This document shows positions 16,213-25,001 of a stretch of DNA of 64,000 bases, in pieces (position 1 is the first letter of the stretch; the number at the start of each line of letters is the position of its first letter). The stretch comes from Geobacter sp. (GTDB lineage: Bacteria > Desulfobacterota > Desulfuromonadia > Geobacterales > Pseudopelobacteraceae). Location: positions 1-64,000 of the forward strand of contig WKKS01000009.1 of the NCBI GenBank assembly GCA_009684515.1, read 5' to 3'. The notes under the pieces were generated by a model, which worked only from the letters and a program-made list of their open reading frames with translations, had not been told where the DNA came from and did not search any database. The translations under genes were made by a program, and so were the position numbers.

Positions 16213-18120
16213 TTGAATATCAATCTGGATGAGGCCACATTCCTCAAACTGCTCAAGGCCAATGCCGACCGCTTTGGCGACGGGAAAGCCGCCGTGCGCA
16301 CCAAGAGCCACGGCATCTGGAAATCAACCTCGTGGAAACAGTACTACGAGAAGGTCAAGCACTTTGCCCTGGGAATGAACTCACTCGGGCTGAAAAAAGG
16401 GGATATCGCCGCCATCATCGGCAACAACCGGGCCACCACACTCTACGCGGTGATCGGAACCCAGGCGGCAGGCGGTGTGCCGGTCTGCCTGCATCAGGAT
16501 TCAACCGCCGCTGAAGTGGCGGCGCTCCTGAAACAGTTCGACGTCAAGTATGTCATTGCCGAAGACCAGGAGCAGGTTGACAAAATCCTGGAGGTCAGGA
16601 ATGAACTGCCGGCATTGGGCGGTATCATCTTCTGCGACGGGCGCGGCATGCGCCGCTACCGGGACGAATTGCTGAACTCCTTCGATGAAGTGTTGAGGAT
16701 CGGCGGCATCAATGACGGTGATAATCCCGGGCTCTTTGAAAAACGGATTGCGGACGGCTCCGGCGATGACCTCGCCATGCTCTGCACGACTTCGGGCAGC
16801 ACCGCCACCCCGCGCGGTGCGATGCTGACCTTCCGGAATGTGCTGGGGATGGCAGAGAGCCTGAATCAGGTAGACGCCAAACGGACAAGTGATGAATTTG
16901 TATCTTTTCTGCCCATGTCCTGGTTTGGCGAGCAGATGACCTCGATCGTCAGTGCCCTGGCTGAAGGCTTTGCCGTAAACTTTCCCGAAGGGCCGGAAAC
17001 CGCGATGGCTGACCTGCGCGAGATCGGGCCGCATATCATATTTTTCCCGCCGCGGGTCTGGGAGGATATCGCCAGATCGGTTCAGGTCCGCATCATGGAG
17101 ACAACCCCCTTCAAAAAGTTCATGTACCGGACATTCATGCCCATTGGTGAAAAAGTGGCCGAATTGCGGCTGGCTGGAAAACCGGTCCCGCTTTCCGCCA
17201 AAATGCTCTACGGAGTTGCCCACATCTGCCTTTTCAGAGCGTTGCGGGATCGCCTCGGACTATCCCGTGTCAGGTCGGCCATGACCGGCGGTTCGCCATT
17301 GGGCGATGATTTCTTCAAATTCTTCCATGCCATCGGCGTCAACCTCAAGCAGGTCTACGGCCTGACCGAAGTGGCCGGAATTGCCTGCATCCACAAGGAT
17401 GGCGATATCCGGGGAACAACCGTTGGAAAACCGCTGCCCGGCACCGAAATCATGATTTCCGAAGAGGGGGAAATCCTGCTGAAGAACAACGGCATCTGTG
17501 CCGGATACTACAACGACAGCCAGGCAAGCACGGCGGCCATGAAGAACGGCTGGTTCCGCACAGGTGACGCAGGACGCCTTGACCAGGACGGCCATCTGGT
17601 AGTTATTGACCGGCTCCAGGACATAATGCGACTGGCCGATGGCGCCTCATTTGCCCCGCAGCTGGCGGAAAGCAAGTTGAAATTTTCTCCTTACATCAAG
17701 GAAGCCGTGGTGATCGGCTCAGGAAAACCGTTCCTGACAGCCTTGATCTGCATCGAAGGGTTCCTGACCGGCAAGTGGGCTGGCGACAACAAAATTGCCT
17801 TCACCACCTACAGCGACCTGACAGCAAAACCGGAAGTGGCAGATTTCATTGCCGCCGAACTGGCCAAAGCAAATCAGGAACTTCCTGAAGCGGCCCGCAT
17901 CAACCGCTTTGCCCTGCTCTACAAGGATCTGGATGCCGACGAAAATGAGCTGACCCGCACCGGTAAAGTGCGCCGGGCGGAGGTCAGTGAGCGCTACAGA
18001 GATATTATCGAGGCACTTTATACGAAGGCGGAAACCGTGCCGATCGACATCACCATTGATCTGCAGGATGGCAAGAGCACCAGGATCGTCTCAACGGTCC
18101 ATCTCAGGAATCTACGATAA
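16213..18120 (+). CDS. AMP-forming acyl-CoA ligase of the transporter operon
   Basis: The ligase activates a carboxylic acid with ATP and CoA to the acyl-CoA and AMP. I place the start at TTG 16213 (MNINLDEATF, 635 residues) because GAGGGGG sits at the right distance; an upstream TTG at 16183 is the alternative. The AMP-binding motif is TTSGSTATPRGAMLT at about 195-210, followed by YGLTEVAGIA, GWFRTGDAGRLD and a C-terminal TRTGKVRR lysine region. The length and middle insertion fit the long-chain/FadD15-like branch. It lies 41 bp after livG and 13 bp before livH. This implies that the imported substrate is a carboxylic acid that is thioesterified on entry. Confidence 0.85.
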   Translation: MNINLDEATFLKLLKANADRFGDGKAAVRTKSHGIWKSTSWKQYYEKVKHFALGMNSLGLKKGDIAAIIGNNRATTLYAVIGTQAAGGVPVCLHQDSTAAEVAALLKQFDVKYVIAEDQEQVDKILEVRNELPALGGIIFCDGRGMRRYRDELLNSFDEVLRIGGINDGDNPGLFEKRIADGSGDDLAMLCTTSGSTATPRGAMLTFRNVLGMAESLNQVDAKRTSDEFVSFLPMSWFGEQMTSIVSALAEGFAVNFPEGPETAMADLREIGPHIIFFPPRVWEDIARSVQVRIMETTPFKKFMYRTFMPIGEKVAELRLAGKPVPLSAKMLYGVAHICLFRALRDRLGLSRVRSAMTGGSPLGDDFFKFFHAIGVNLKQVYGLTEVAGIACIHKDGDIRGTTVGKPLPGTEIMISEEGEILLKNNGICAGYYNDSQASTAAMKNGWFRTGDAGRLDQDGHLVVIDRLQDIMRLADGASFAPQLAESKLKFSPYIKEAVVIGSGKPFLTALICIEGFLTGKWAGDNKIAFTTYSDLTAKPEVADFIAAELAKANQELPEAARINRFALLYKDLDADENELTRTGKVRRAEVSERYRDIIEALYTKAETVPIDITIDLQDGKSTRIVSTVHLRNLR

Positions 18121-18133
18121 GGGGAGAACCAGG

Positions 18134-19027
18134 ATGGACATGACTTTCCTTCTGCAACTATTGATCAACGGCCTGGTGGTGGGAAGCATCTACTCACTGG
18201 TCGCAACCGGCTTCGTCATCATCTACAAGGCCACCAGCGCCCTCAACCTGGCGCAGGGCGAGTTTCTGATGGTCGGCGCCTATATCTGCCTCGATCTGCT
18301 GACCAAGTATAACATTCCGTTTTTTCAGGCATTCCTGATCACGCTGGCTTTTTCCGCCTTGCTCGGCCTGCTGATCGAGCGGGTTATCCTGCGGCCGCTG
18401 ATCGGCTCGCATCTGATTTCGGTCATCATGGTGACCCTCGGCCTGGGGAGCATCCTCAAAGCGCTGATCCAGATGGCCTACGGCACCAGTACAATCCCGT
18501 TCCCGGAGATCTTCCCGACCAAGCCGGTCCAGATCGGCCCGATCCCGGTTTCCCAGGGGTACCTGTACGCCCTGGTCTGCGTCAGCTTTCTGGTGGCGCT
18601 CCTGACACTCTTTTTCAAGTACTCCAAATCGGGGGTGGCGATGCGGGCCACCGCTTCCAACCAGCAGGTTGCCCTGTCGATGGGGATCAGCGTCAAAAAG
18701 ATGTTCGCCCTGGCCTGGTGCATCTCCGCCATCGTTTCGGCGGTCGGCGGCATCCTGCTCGGAACCATCCGGGGCGGGGTTGACATGTCCCTGGCCTTCA
18801 TGGGGCTGAAGGTGCTGCCGGTCGTCATTCTGGGCGGCCTGGACAGCATTCTGGGCGCCATTGTCGGGGGTGTCATCATCGGCATCCTGGAGAACCTCTC
18901 GGGCGGCTACATTGACCCGGTTGTCGGTGGCGGCGCAAAGGAGATCGCGCCTTACATCGCGCTGATCCTGATCCTGATGTTCAAGCCGTATGGACTGTTC
19001 GGCAAGAAAAGAATTGAGAGGGTATAA
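18134..19027 (+). CDS. livH: ABC transporter permease (LivH type)
   Basis: The ATG at 18134 (RBS GGGGAG upstream) gives 297 residues with eight or so hydrophobic helices. The N-terminal INGLVVGSIYSLVATGFVII and the LNLAQGEFLMVGAY segment are hallmark LivH features, and GLDSILGAIVGGVIIG is the EAA-like cytoplasmic loop region that contacts an ATPase. It forms the inner-membrane channel with the LivM-type protein encoded next, 2 bp downstream. Confidence 0.9.
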   Translation: MDMTFLLQLLINGLVVGSIYSLVATGFVIIYKATSALNLAQGEFLMVGAYICLDLLTKYNIPFFQAFLITLAFSALLGLLIERVILRPLIGSHLISVIMVTLGLGSILKALIQMAYGTSTIPFPEIFPTKPVQIGPIPVSQGYLYALVCVSFLVALLTLFFKYSKSGVAMRATASNQQVALSMGISVKKMFALAWCISAIVSAVGGILLGTIRGGVDMSLAFMGLKVLPVVILGGLDSILGAIVGGVIIGILENLSGGYIDPVVGGGAKEIAPYIALILILMFKPYGLFGKKRIERV

Positions 19028-19029
19028 CC

Positions 19030-20073
19030 ATGCAATGCGGTGATTTCAAAACAACCTACGCGGCCGACATGACCATCTTCGACACCCGCGCCACCCGGAT
19101 CATGGTGTTCCTGTTCATCGGCCTGGTTTTCACGGTGCCGATGTACTCATCAAGCTACTTTCTGGATGTTTCCAACCGGATCGGCATCGCCATCATCGGA
19201 GCCGTAGGCCTCAACATCCTGACCGGCTTCACCGGTCTGATCTCGCTCGGCAACGCGGCCTTCATGGCCATCGGCGCCTTCTCGACCGGCTACCTGGGCA
19301 TCCGCTTCGGCCTGCCGTTCTACCTCTGCATCCCGCTGGCCGGACTGATCAGCGCCTGCCTGGGAATGATCATCGGCATCCCTTCCCTCAGAATCAAGGG
19401 GCTTTATCTGGCCATGGCCACGCTGGCCGCCCATTTCATCGTCGAGTTTGTCATTACCAAGTGGGAGTCGGTCACCGGCGGCGTTAACGGCCTGACCATC
19501 CCGACTCCGGCAGTGGGACACTTTGAACTGGACAGCGACAAGAGCATCTTTTACCTGATCTACGTTGTTGTGGTCGCCTCGGTCTTTTTCGGCCGGAACC
19601 TGTTCCGGACAAAACCGGGCAAAGCCTTCATCGCCATTCGCGACCAGGCCATTTCCGCCGAAGTCATGGGTGTCAATCTCCTCAAGTACAAATTGTACTC
19701 TTTCGGCATCAGCTCGTTTTTTGTGGGGGTTGCCGGTGCGCTGACCGCCTACCAGGCCAAAATAATCTCTCCCGAAACCTTTCCGATCACGGTTGCCATC
19801 GACTATCTGGGAATGATCATCATTGGCGGACTGGGAAGCATTCTGGGAGCAATCTTCGGGGCGGTTTTCATCACCATGCTGCCCGAAATTCTGCGACTGG
19901 TGACAACGGCTCTGGCCGAATCGTATCCCGACCTGATCACAATTTTTTCGTCCCTGAAAGAGCTGGTGTTCGGGGTGTTGGTGATCGTGTTTTTAATCTT
20001 CGAACCATCCGGAATCGCCGCCCGATGGTACTCCATCAAAAACTACTGGAAACTTTACCCGTTTTCCCATTAA
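19030..20073 (+). CDS. livM: ABC transporter permease (LivM type)
   Basis: A 347-residue polytopic protein. After a 20-residue hydrophilic start come the helices; the LivM hallmarks GLNILTGFTGLISLGNAAFM and LRIKGLYLAMATLAAHFI are at about 60-80 and 117-135. The cytoplasmic loop GLGSILGAIFGAVFI near residue 270 mirrors that of LivH. It is translationally close to livH and completes the heterodimeric channel. A 103-bp gap with weak dyads separates it from the binding-protein gene. Confidence 0.9.
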   Translation: MQCGDFKTTYAADMTIFDTRATRIMVFLFIGLVFTVPMYSSSYFLDVSNRIGIAIIGAVGLNILTGFTGLISLGNAAFMAIGAFSTGYLGIRFGLPFYLCIPLAGLISACLGMIIGIPSLRIKGLYLAMATLAAHFIVEFVITKWESVTGGVNGLTIPTPAVGHFELDSDKSIFYLIYVVVVASVFFGRNLFRTKPGKAFIAIRDQAISAEVMGVNLLKYKLYSFGISSFFVGVAGALTAYQAKIISPETFPITVAIDYLGMIIIGGLGSILGAIFGAVFITMLPEILRLVTTALAESYPDLITIFSSLKELVFGVLVIVFLIFEPSGIAARWYSIKNYWKLYPFSH

Positions 20074-20176
20074 CCGGCAGCAGACGGTGCTTTACCGGAA
20101 AGCTTGGGACCGTTTGCCGCGAGTCACGATGTATTGGATAGGGCAGCAGTATTAACCGGTAAAAAAGGAGACCTGT

Positions 20177-21361
20177 ATGAAAATGTGCAAGAGATTGTTG
20201 GCAGTGGCGGTAACGTTGCTCATGTCAGTCCCGGCCTGGGGCGCAGAGACGATCAAGGTCGGCGGATTGTGGGATCTGACCGGCGTAACGGCCGATGTGG
20301 GCAAACCCTTTGCGGAGGGGGTCCAGGACGCCATTGAATACGTCAACGGCAAAGGTGGAGTCCACGGCAAGAAGATTGAACTGATCAATGTGGATTACGC
20401 CTACAAGATCCCCCAGGCCAATGCCACCTACAAGAAGTTCGTCGAGCAGGACAAGGTCATCATGATCAACGGCTGGGGCACAGGCGACACCGAGGCGCTG
20501 AAGGGAATCATAGCCAAGGACAAGATCCCTTATTTCTCGGCCTCTTTCTCCGGCCATCTGACCGATCCGACCAAGACCCCCTACAATTTCTTTGTCGGCG
20601 CCAGCTATTCGGACCAGATTCGCGGCTTTCTCCAGTATGTAAAAAAGGAGTGGAAGGACAAGTCGCGCGCCCCGCGTGTTGCCTTCATCTATCCTAACCA
20701 CGGTTTCGGCAAAGCCCCCATCGAGGCTGGCAAACAGTATGCGAAAGAGCTCGGCATTGATCTGGTGCATGAAGAGGTCATTCCGGCCAGCTTCCAGGAC
20801 GTAACCTCCAACCTGCTGAACATGCAGAAGAAAAACCCCGATTTTGCCTATGTCCAGACCACAGTGTCATGGTGCGCGGTACTTCTCAAGGATGCCAAGA
20901 AACTTGGCATCAAAACCAAGTTCTTCCTCGGCAATTACGGCATGACCGAAGCGCTGCCCCTGCTGGCTAAAGATGCGGCCGAAGGCGTCTACGGCATGGC
21001 GACCAACGTACCCTACGGAGCCAACGTTCCAGGGATGAAACTGATCACCGACTGGGAAAAGAAACATCCGTCAAAAGAAGCCCGCGACACGGTTTACGTA
21101 CGCGGCTGGGCCTACGGACTGGTCTGGGCCGAGGGCTTGAAGATTGCCGACAAGAAAAAGCAGCTGACCGGCGAAGGTGTCAAACACGCCCTGGAGAGCC
21201 TGCATAACTTCGATACCGGCGGACTGGTGCCCCCGATCACTTACACCGCCACTGACCACCGTCCCACCACCAAAACCACCATCTACATGATCAAGGGTGG
21301 CAAGATGACCAAGGTGGAAGATATCGAAACGCCTCGCAAGAAAGAGTGGCTTGGGCTGTAA
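20177..21361 (+). CDS. livK: Periplasmic substrate-binding protein (LivK-like)
   Basis: 394 residues with a Sec signal peptide (MKMCKRLLAVAVTLLMSVPA, cleavage near WGA-ET). The mature part begins IKVGGLWDLTGVTADVGKPF, the start typical of type I periplasmic binding proteins of the branched-chain family. It should deliver the substrate to the LivHM channel. The ligand is likely a short-chain, branched or aromatic carboxylate, judging from the acyl-CoA ligase in the same operon; this is inference. AAAAAAGGAGACC precedes the ATG. A strong hairpin follows its stop. Confidence 0.88.
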   Translation: MKMCKRLLAVAVTLLMSVPAWGAETIKVGGLWDLTGVTADVGKPFAEGVQDAIEYVNGKGGVHGKKIELINVDYAYKIPQANATYKKFVEQDKVIMINGWGTGDTEALKGIIAKDKIPYFSASFSGHLTDPTKTPYNFFVGASYSDQIRGFLQYVKKEWKDKSRAPRVAFIYPNHGFGKAPIEAGKQYAKELGIDLVHEEVIPASFQDVTSNLLNMQKKNPDFAYVQTTVSWCAVLLKDAKKLGIKTKFFLGNYGMTEALPLLAKDAAEGVYGMATNVPYGANVPGMKLITDWEKKHPSKEARDTVYVRGWAYGLVWAEGLKIADKKKQLTGEGVKHALESLHNFDTGGLVPPITYTATDHRPTTKTTIYMIKGGKMTKVEDIETPRKKEWLGL

Positions 21362-21368
21362 CAAACAA

Positions 21369-21398
21369 AGCGCTGCGGCGGCCAGCCTCCGCAGCGCT
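21369..21398 (+). terminator. Hairpin between livK and livF
   Basis: A perfect 10-bp stem (AGCGCTGCGG at 21369-21378 with CCGCAGCGCT at 21389-21398) encloses a 10-base loop and starts 8 bp after the livK stop. It is followed by CTTCCCC, not a U-run, so partial termination or 3'-end protection is more likely than full termination. That would raise binding-protein mRNA over the downstream ATPase, as is common in ABC operons. Confidence 0.6.
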
Positions 21399-21423
21399 CT
21401 TCCCCTGCAACGAGGACACTTAA

Positions 21424-22215
21424 ATGCTGCGAATAAACAATGCCGAAGTGATCTACAATCGAGTCATCCTCGTCCTGAAAGGGCTGACCATGGAAGTGCC
21501 GGAAGGGAAGATCGTTGCCCTGCTGGGAGCCAACGGCGCCGGCAAGAGCACAACCCTGAAGGCCATCTCCGGATTGCTGAAGTCCGAAGAGGGCGAGGTG
21601 ACCGACGGTTCGATTGAGTTCATGGGAGAGACGGTCAACAACCTGAATCCGGAAGATATCGTCCGCAAGGGGATCTTCCAGGTTATGGAGGGGAGACGGG
21701 TCTTCGATGACATGACAGTCGAGGAAAATATCATCGTCGGCGGCCACACCCGCAAGGACAAGGCCGGCTTCAAGCGTGACAAGGATCTGGTTTACGACTA
21801 TTTCCCACGCCTGCGGGAACGCCGCAACCAGCTTTCCGGCTATCTGAGCGGTGGCGAGCAGCAGATGCTGGCGATCGGTCGCGCCCTGATGGCACGCCCC
21901 AAACTGATGCTTCTGGATGAACCTTCGCTGGGAATCGCGCCTCTGCTGGTGCAGGAGATTTTTCAGCTCATTAAAAAGATTAATACCGAAGAAAAAACCA
22001 CGATCCTCCTGGTTGAGCAGAATGCCAATGTGGCGCTCGGAATCTGTGACTATGCCTATATCATGGAAGGTGGCAGAATCGTCCTGAGCGGCTCGGCGGA
22101 GCAGATGAAGTCCAATGAGGATGTGAAGGAATTTTATCTGGGAATGGCTGAAGGGGCTGAAAAAAAGAGTTATCGGGACCTCAAGCATTATCGTCGGCGG
22201 AAAAGATGGCTGTAA
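21424..22215 (+). CDS. livF: ABC transporter ATP-binding protein (LivF type)
   Basis: The 263-residue second ATPase of the importer. Walker A is LLGANGAGKSTTLKAI (about 36-51), the signature YLSGGEQQMLAIGRAL (about 144) and Walker B LMLLDEPSLGIAP (about 162); the H-loop position is in LLVEQNANVAL (glutamine variant, as usual for LivF). The C-terminus is longer and basic (KHYRRRKRWL). GAGGACAC precedes the ATG. It is the last gene of the transport operon, about 100 bp before the MerR regulator gene. Confidence 0.9.
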   Translation: MLRINNAEVIYNRVILVLKGLTMEVPEGKIVALLGANGAGKSTTLKAISGLLKSEEGEVTDGSIEFMGETVNNLNPEDIVRKGIFQVMEGRRVFDDMTVEENIIVGGHTRKDKAGFKRDKDLVYDYFPRLRERRNQLSGYLSGGEQQMLAIGRALMARPKLMLLDEPSLGIAPLLVQEIFQLIKKINTEEKTTILLVEQNANVALGICDYAYIMEGGRIVLSGSAEQMKSNEDVKEFYLGMAEGAEKKSYRDLKHYRRRKRWL

Positions 22216-22320
22216 CGGTGTAATTTAATTACGACAGATATTTCTCGGGTGGCAGCTCATTGCTACTTTTTCATGGGGATGTATACTTCTGGCTGTAAAA
22301 TGAAATAACCGGTGAAACCC

Positions 22321-22722
22321 ATGGCATCTGAACAGAACGATGAATTAATTTCGATCGGAAACCTGGCCAAGGAGATCGGCCTGACCACCAGGACTCTTCG
22401 CTACTACGAAGAGATGGGGATCATGACTCCGCCACGGCGCCTGGAAGGCGCTGCCCGGATGTACACCTCCAGTGATGTGCGCAAGCTCAAATTCATCCTC
22501 AGGCTGAAAGAATTGGGGCTGACCATCAAGGAGATGCAGGAACTTGACGCCGCCTATGCCGAAGCAAAAGAAACCGACCGGATCATTCCGCGTCTGATCG
22601 AAATGCTCGATAATCATATCAATCACCTGGACGAGAAAATGTCCAAACTGGCATCGCTGCGCAAGGAGATCATCGATTATCGCCTGCGGATGATCAAACG
22701 ATTCCAGCTGTCTCACGAATAG
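22321..22722 (+). CDS. MerR-family regulator, copy 1
   Basis: 133 residues from the ATG at 22321 (GGTGA five bases upstream; a GTG at 22312 is possible). The winged helix-turn-helix is ISIGNLAKEIGLTTRTLRYY, and the dimerisation coiled coil covers about 75-125. No C-terminal effector domain or cysteine cluster is present, so it is not a metal sensor. The size and motif suit the LiuR-like MerR regulators of acyl-CoA catabolism. It is clearly paralogous to the MerR protein encoded at 37697. It probably controls the preceding ABC operon and/or the shared operator element; which copy binds which site cannot be told from sequence. Confidence 0.85.
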   Translation: MASEQNDELISIGNLAKEIGLTTRTLRYYEEMGIMTPPRRLEGAARMYTSSDVRKLKFILRLKELGLTIKEMQELDAAYAEAKETDRIIPRLIEMLDNHINHLDEKMSKLASLRKEIIDYRLRMIKRFQLSHE

Positions 22723-22749
22723 TCCGCAGATTAGTGACGGCCAGATCCA

Positions 22750-22779
22750 CGGGGCATCGCCGCTCGTTTTTTTGCCCCG
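22750..22779 (+). other. Leader hairpin upstream of the universal stress gene
   Basis: CGGGGCA (22750-22756) pairs with TGCCCCG (22773-22779) around a 16-base loop that ends in a T-run. It starts 27 bp after the MerR stop. It may be a weak terminator of the MerR gene or a 5' structure in the downstream message. Confidence 0.4.
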
Positions 22780-22804
22780 GCAGAATGGTACACAAGGAGT
22801 TGTT

Positions 22805-23623
22805 ATGGCACTGAAAGATATCCTGCTCCATCTGGACAACTCGCCCAGCTGCCCATCCAGAATTGAATTTGCCATTAAAATGGCCCAGACACATGATGCC
22901 CATATAAAAGGGGTTTATATTCTCTCCCATTTTTATCATGTGCCGCGTCACGGCCTGGGAACCATGGAGGCCACCAAAAAGGCGGAAGAACTGTTCAGGT
23001 CAATGACGGAACAGGCGGGAGTATCGGCCGAATGGCTTTTGGTTGACTGGATGGTAGTCGGAGTCAGCGTCAACGAAATTCTGACCCTGAACGCCTATTA
23101 CTCCGACCTGACCATCATCGGCCAGCCTGACCAGACCGCGCCGGACCGCAACACCCCTTTCGAACTGCCGGAACGCCTGGGACTCGCATCCGGCCGACCG
23201 GTCGTGATGGTGCCGTATGCCGGAACGTTTTCTTCCCCAGTGGAGCGGGTCATGATCGCCTGGAAATCGGGGCGCGAATCATCCCGCGTCGTCAACGACG
23301 CACTCCCGATCATGAAGAAGGCGCGCCATGTCAACGTGGTCACGGTCGGATCGGAAGGAGAGGTGGAAGAGACGGTGGAGCGCGATGTCCGGCGGGTCTG
23401 CGATTATCTGGCCAGACATGGAGTTACCGCCAAGCATGACCAGATTCTGACCACCTCGCATTTCCCGATCGGCGATGTGCTTCTCAACCACGCCTGCGAG
23501 CAAAAAATGGACCTGCTCGCCATGGGGGCCTTTGCACCGACACGGCGCGGCAACTTCGTCTTTGGACCGATTGCCAGACACCTGACAAACCACATGACGG
23601 TTCCGATTCTGATTTCCCATTAA
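22805..23623 (+). CDS. Universal stress protein with two UspA domains
   Basis: 272 residues from the ATG at 22805 (RBS ACAAGGAG). The first UspA-like domain starts at LKDILLHLDNSPSCPSRIEF and the second at VERVMIAWKSGRESSRVVND (about residue 150). The C-terminus DLLAMGAFAPTRRGNFVFG and VPILISH is the ATP-binding-type end with a degenerate G-x2-G-x9-G motif. Cytoplasmic; probably a stress or nucleotide-responsive modulator. It may be co-transcribed with the MerR gene 82 bp upstream. Confidence 0.87.
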   Translation: MALKDILLHLDNSPSCPSRIEFAIKMAQTHDAHIKGVYILSHFYHVPRHGLGTMEATKKAEELFRSMTEQAGVSAEWLLVDWMVVGVSVNEILTLNAYYSDLTIIGQPDQTAPDRNTPFELPERLGLASGRPVVMVPYAGTFSSPVERVMIAWKSGRESSRVVNDALPIMKKARHVNVVTVGSEGEVEETVERDVRRVCDYLARHGVTAKHDQILTTSHFPIGDVLLNHACEQKMDLLAMGAFAPTRRGNFVFGPIARHLTNHMTVPILISH

Positions 23624-23717
23624 CGAGACTGATAAATACGTCCACTACAAGCCAGTTGTTTTTTCCGAAGGTTGAGGGTAATCTTGCCCGATCTTATTCA
23701 AAGAGGAGCCCCAAACC

Positions 23718-24125
23718 ATGATGACCGTCGAAGAAGCACGTGCATACACTGACCGCTGGCTGCCATGCTGGACAGGAAACAATCCCGACAAACTGTTGTC
23801 GTTCTATGCTGATGACGCTTTTTTTCTCGATCCAGGCCGTCCCGAGGGGATCAGGGGGATTGATGCGCTGACCGTCTACTTCACGAAAGTATTGGGTCAC
23901 AACCCGACCTGGGTCTGGACTCAGGTCGAACCGTTCCCGCTTGAGGGGGGCTTTATGAACCGCCTGGAAGCTCGTATTCCGGTGGGGGAGAAAGTTGTCA
24001 ACTGCTCGGCGCTCTGCTTTTTGCAGTTTAATGATGAGGGGAAAATCCGACGCAACGAAATCTACTTTGACCGGACAGAACTGATCCGCGAAATCAACAA
24101 GTTCCGACAATCCATAGCTCACTGA
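23718..24125 (+). CDS. SnoaL/NTF2-like protein
   Basis: 135 residues. The start AYTDRWLPCWTGNNPDKLLS followed by FYADDAFFLDPGRPEGIRG is the characteristic N-terminal helix and strand of the SnoaL-like NTF2 fold, a small cone-shaped pocket protein. Such proteins act as isomerases, hydratases or ligand-binding modules, and the sequence alone does not decide between them. AAGAGGAG precedes two consecutive ATG codons (23718 and 23721). The gene stands alone and ends at a terminator. Confidence 0.75.
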   Translation: MMTVEEARAYTDRWLPCWTGNNPDKLLSFYADDAFFLDPGRPEGIRGIDALTVYFTKVLGHNPTWVWTQVEPFPLEGGFMNRLEARIPVGEKVVNCSALCFLQFNDEGKIRRNEIYFDRTELIREINKFRQSIAH

Positions 24126-24147
24126 GCTGTGAGCACCGAAAACCCGG

Positions 24148-24185
24148 GCCCCTCTCCTTTACCGGATCAGGGGCTGTTTTTTTGC
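24148..24185 (+). terminator. Intrinsic terminator after the NTF2-like gene
   Basis: GCCCCT (24148-24153) pairs with AGGGGC (24069+100, that is 24169-24174) around a 15-base loop, followed by TGTTTTTTTG. It ends plus-strand transcription and overlaps the last codons of the convergent methyltransferase gene. Confidence 0.65.
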
Positions 24186-24974
24186 CACCAGACTGGCATA
24201 GGCGATACTTCCGAAAAAACGCCCCTCCACTACCCGCTGACGTGCTTCGTCCTTGAGTGCTTCAGCCAGACCAGCAGTGATGCGTCCTGTGGCAGCCAGC
24301 ACATCGGCGCCCCGATCGGCAATAGTCAGCATGTAATCGGGAGCGGTCGTTTCAACAATCCCCAGACTGCGCTGTTTCAGAATAGTGAAACCGGCTTTTG
24401 CCACCAGAGCGGGCAGGTTCGGCACCAGCCAGCGGTCATGCACCAGCGCTTCCATGGCGGCATCGGCGCAGGCCTGGAGCGGGTCGAAACTGCCGGTGGC
24501 GAGCGTCGTAGTCGTATAGTTGCCGTCAAAAACCGCCAGCAGGCCATTGGGGCGCAGCACCCGAAAAGCTTCATCCAGGGCCGCCTCACCGCCGGGGACA
24601 TGGCTCAAGGTGGTGTGGAAAATAACCGCGTCAAAGCTGGCCTCCCCGTATGGCAGGGCGCGGCAGTCACCTTCCGTAAAAGTCAGGTTAGCACTGCCCG
24701 CTGACAACTTTCGAGCCGCCGCCAGAAACACCGGCGAAGGGTCAATCCCCACCACCTGCCCGACCCCCGGATAACCGGCGAGCACCCGGCTGACCGCCCC
24801 CGTACCGCAACCCGCATCAAGCACATCGGCATCGGGCGGAAACGCAATATCGGCCAGGTAGGCATTGAGCATCCCCTGCTGCTGGGGATCTCCGGCCCGG
24901 CGTTCGAGAACCGCCGCAAGACGTTCCTGAACTTCATGGTCGGCATCGGCTATCGTACTGTAGACATCGGCCAT
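24159..24974 (-). CDS. Class I SAM-dependent methyltransferase
   Basis: 271 residues. The SAM-binding motif I is VLDAGCGTGAVSRVLAG at about 51-67, motif II VVGIDPSP follows, and the motif IV-like FDAVIFHTTLSHVPGGEAAL is at about 113. This is the Methyltransf_11/UbiE-like arrangement. The C-terminal third is variable and gives no substrate clue. A CGGAGG site precedes the ATG. It is oriented with the MFS and ligase genes upstream, 27 bp after the MFS stop, so one transcript is possible. Confidence 0.82.
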   Translation of the reverse strand: MADVYSTIADADHEVQERLAAVLERRAGDPQQQGMLNAYLADIAFPPDADVLDAGCGTGAVSRVLAGYPGVGQVVGIDPSPVFLAAARKLSAGSANLTFTEGDCRALPYGEASFDAVIFHTTLSHVPGGEAALDEAFRVLRPNGLLAVFDGNYTTTTLATGSFDPLQACADAAMEALVHDRWLVPNLPALVAKAGFTILKQRSLGIVETTAPDYMLTIADRGADVLAATGRITAGLAEALKDEARQRVVEGRFFGSIAYASLVAKKQPLIR

Positions 24975-25001
24975 AAAAAGGTTCCTCCGAAAGCCAATCG
25001 A

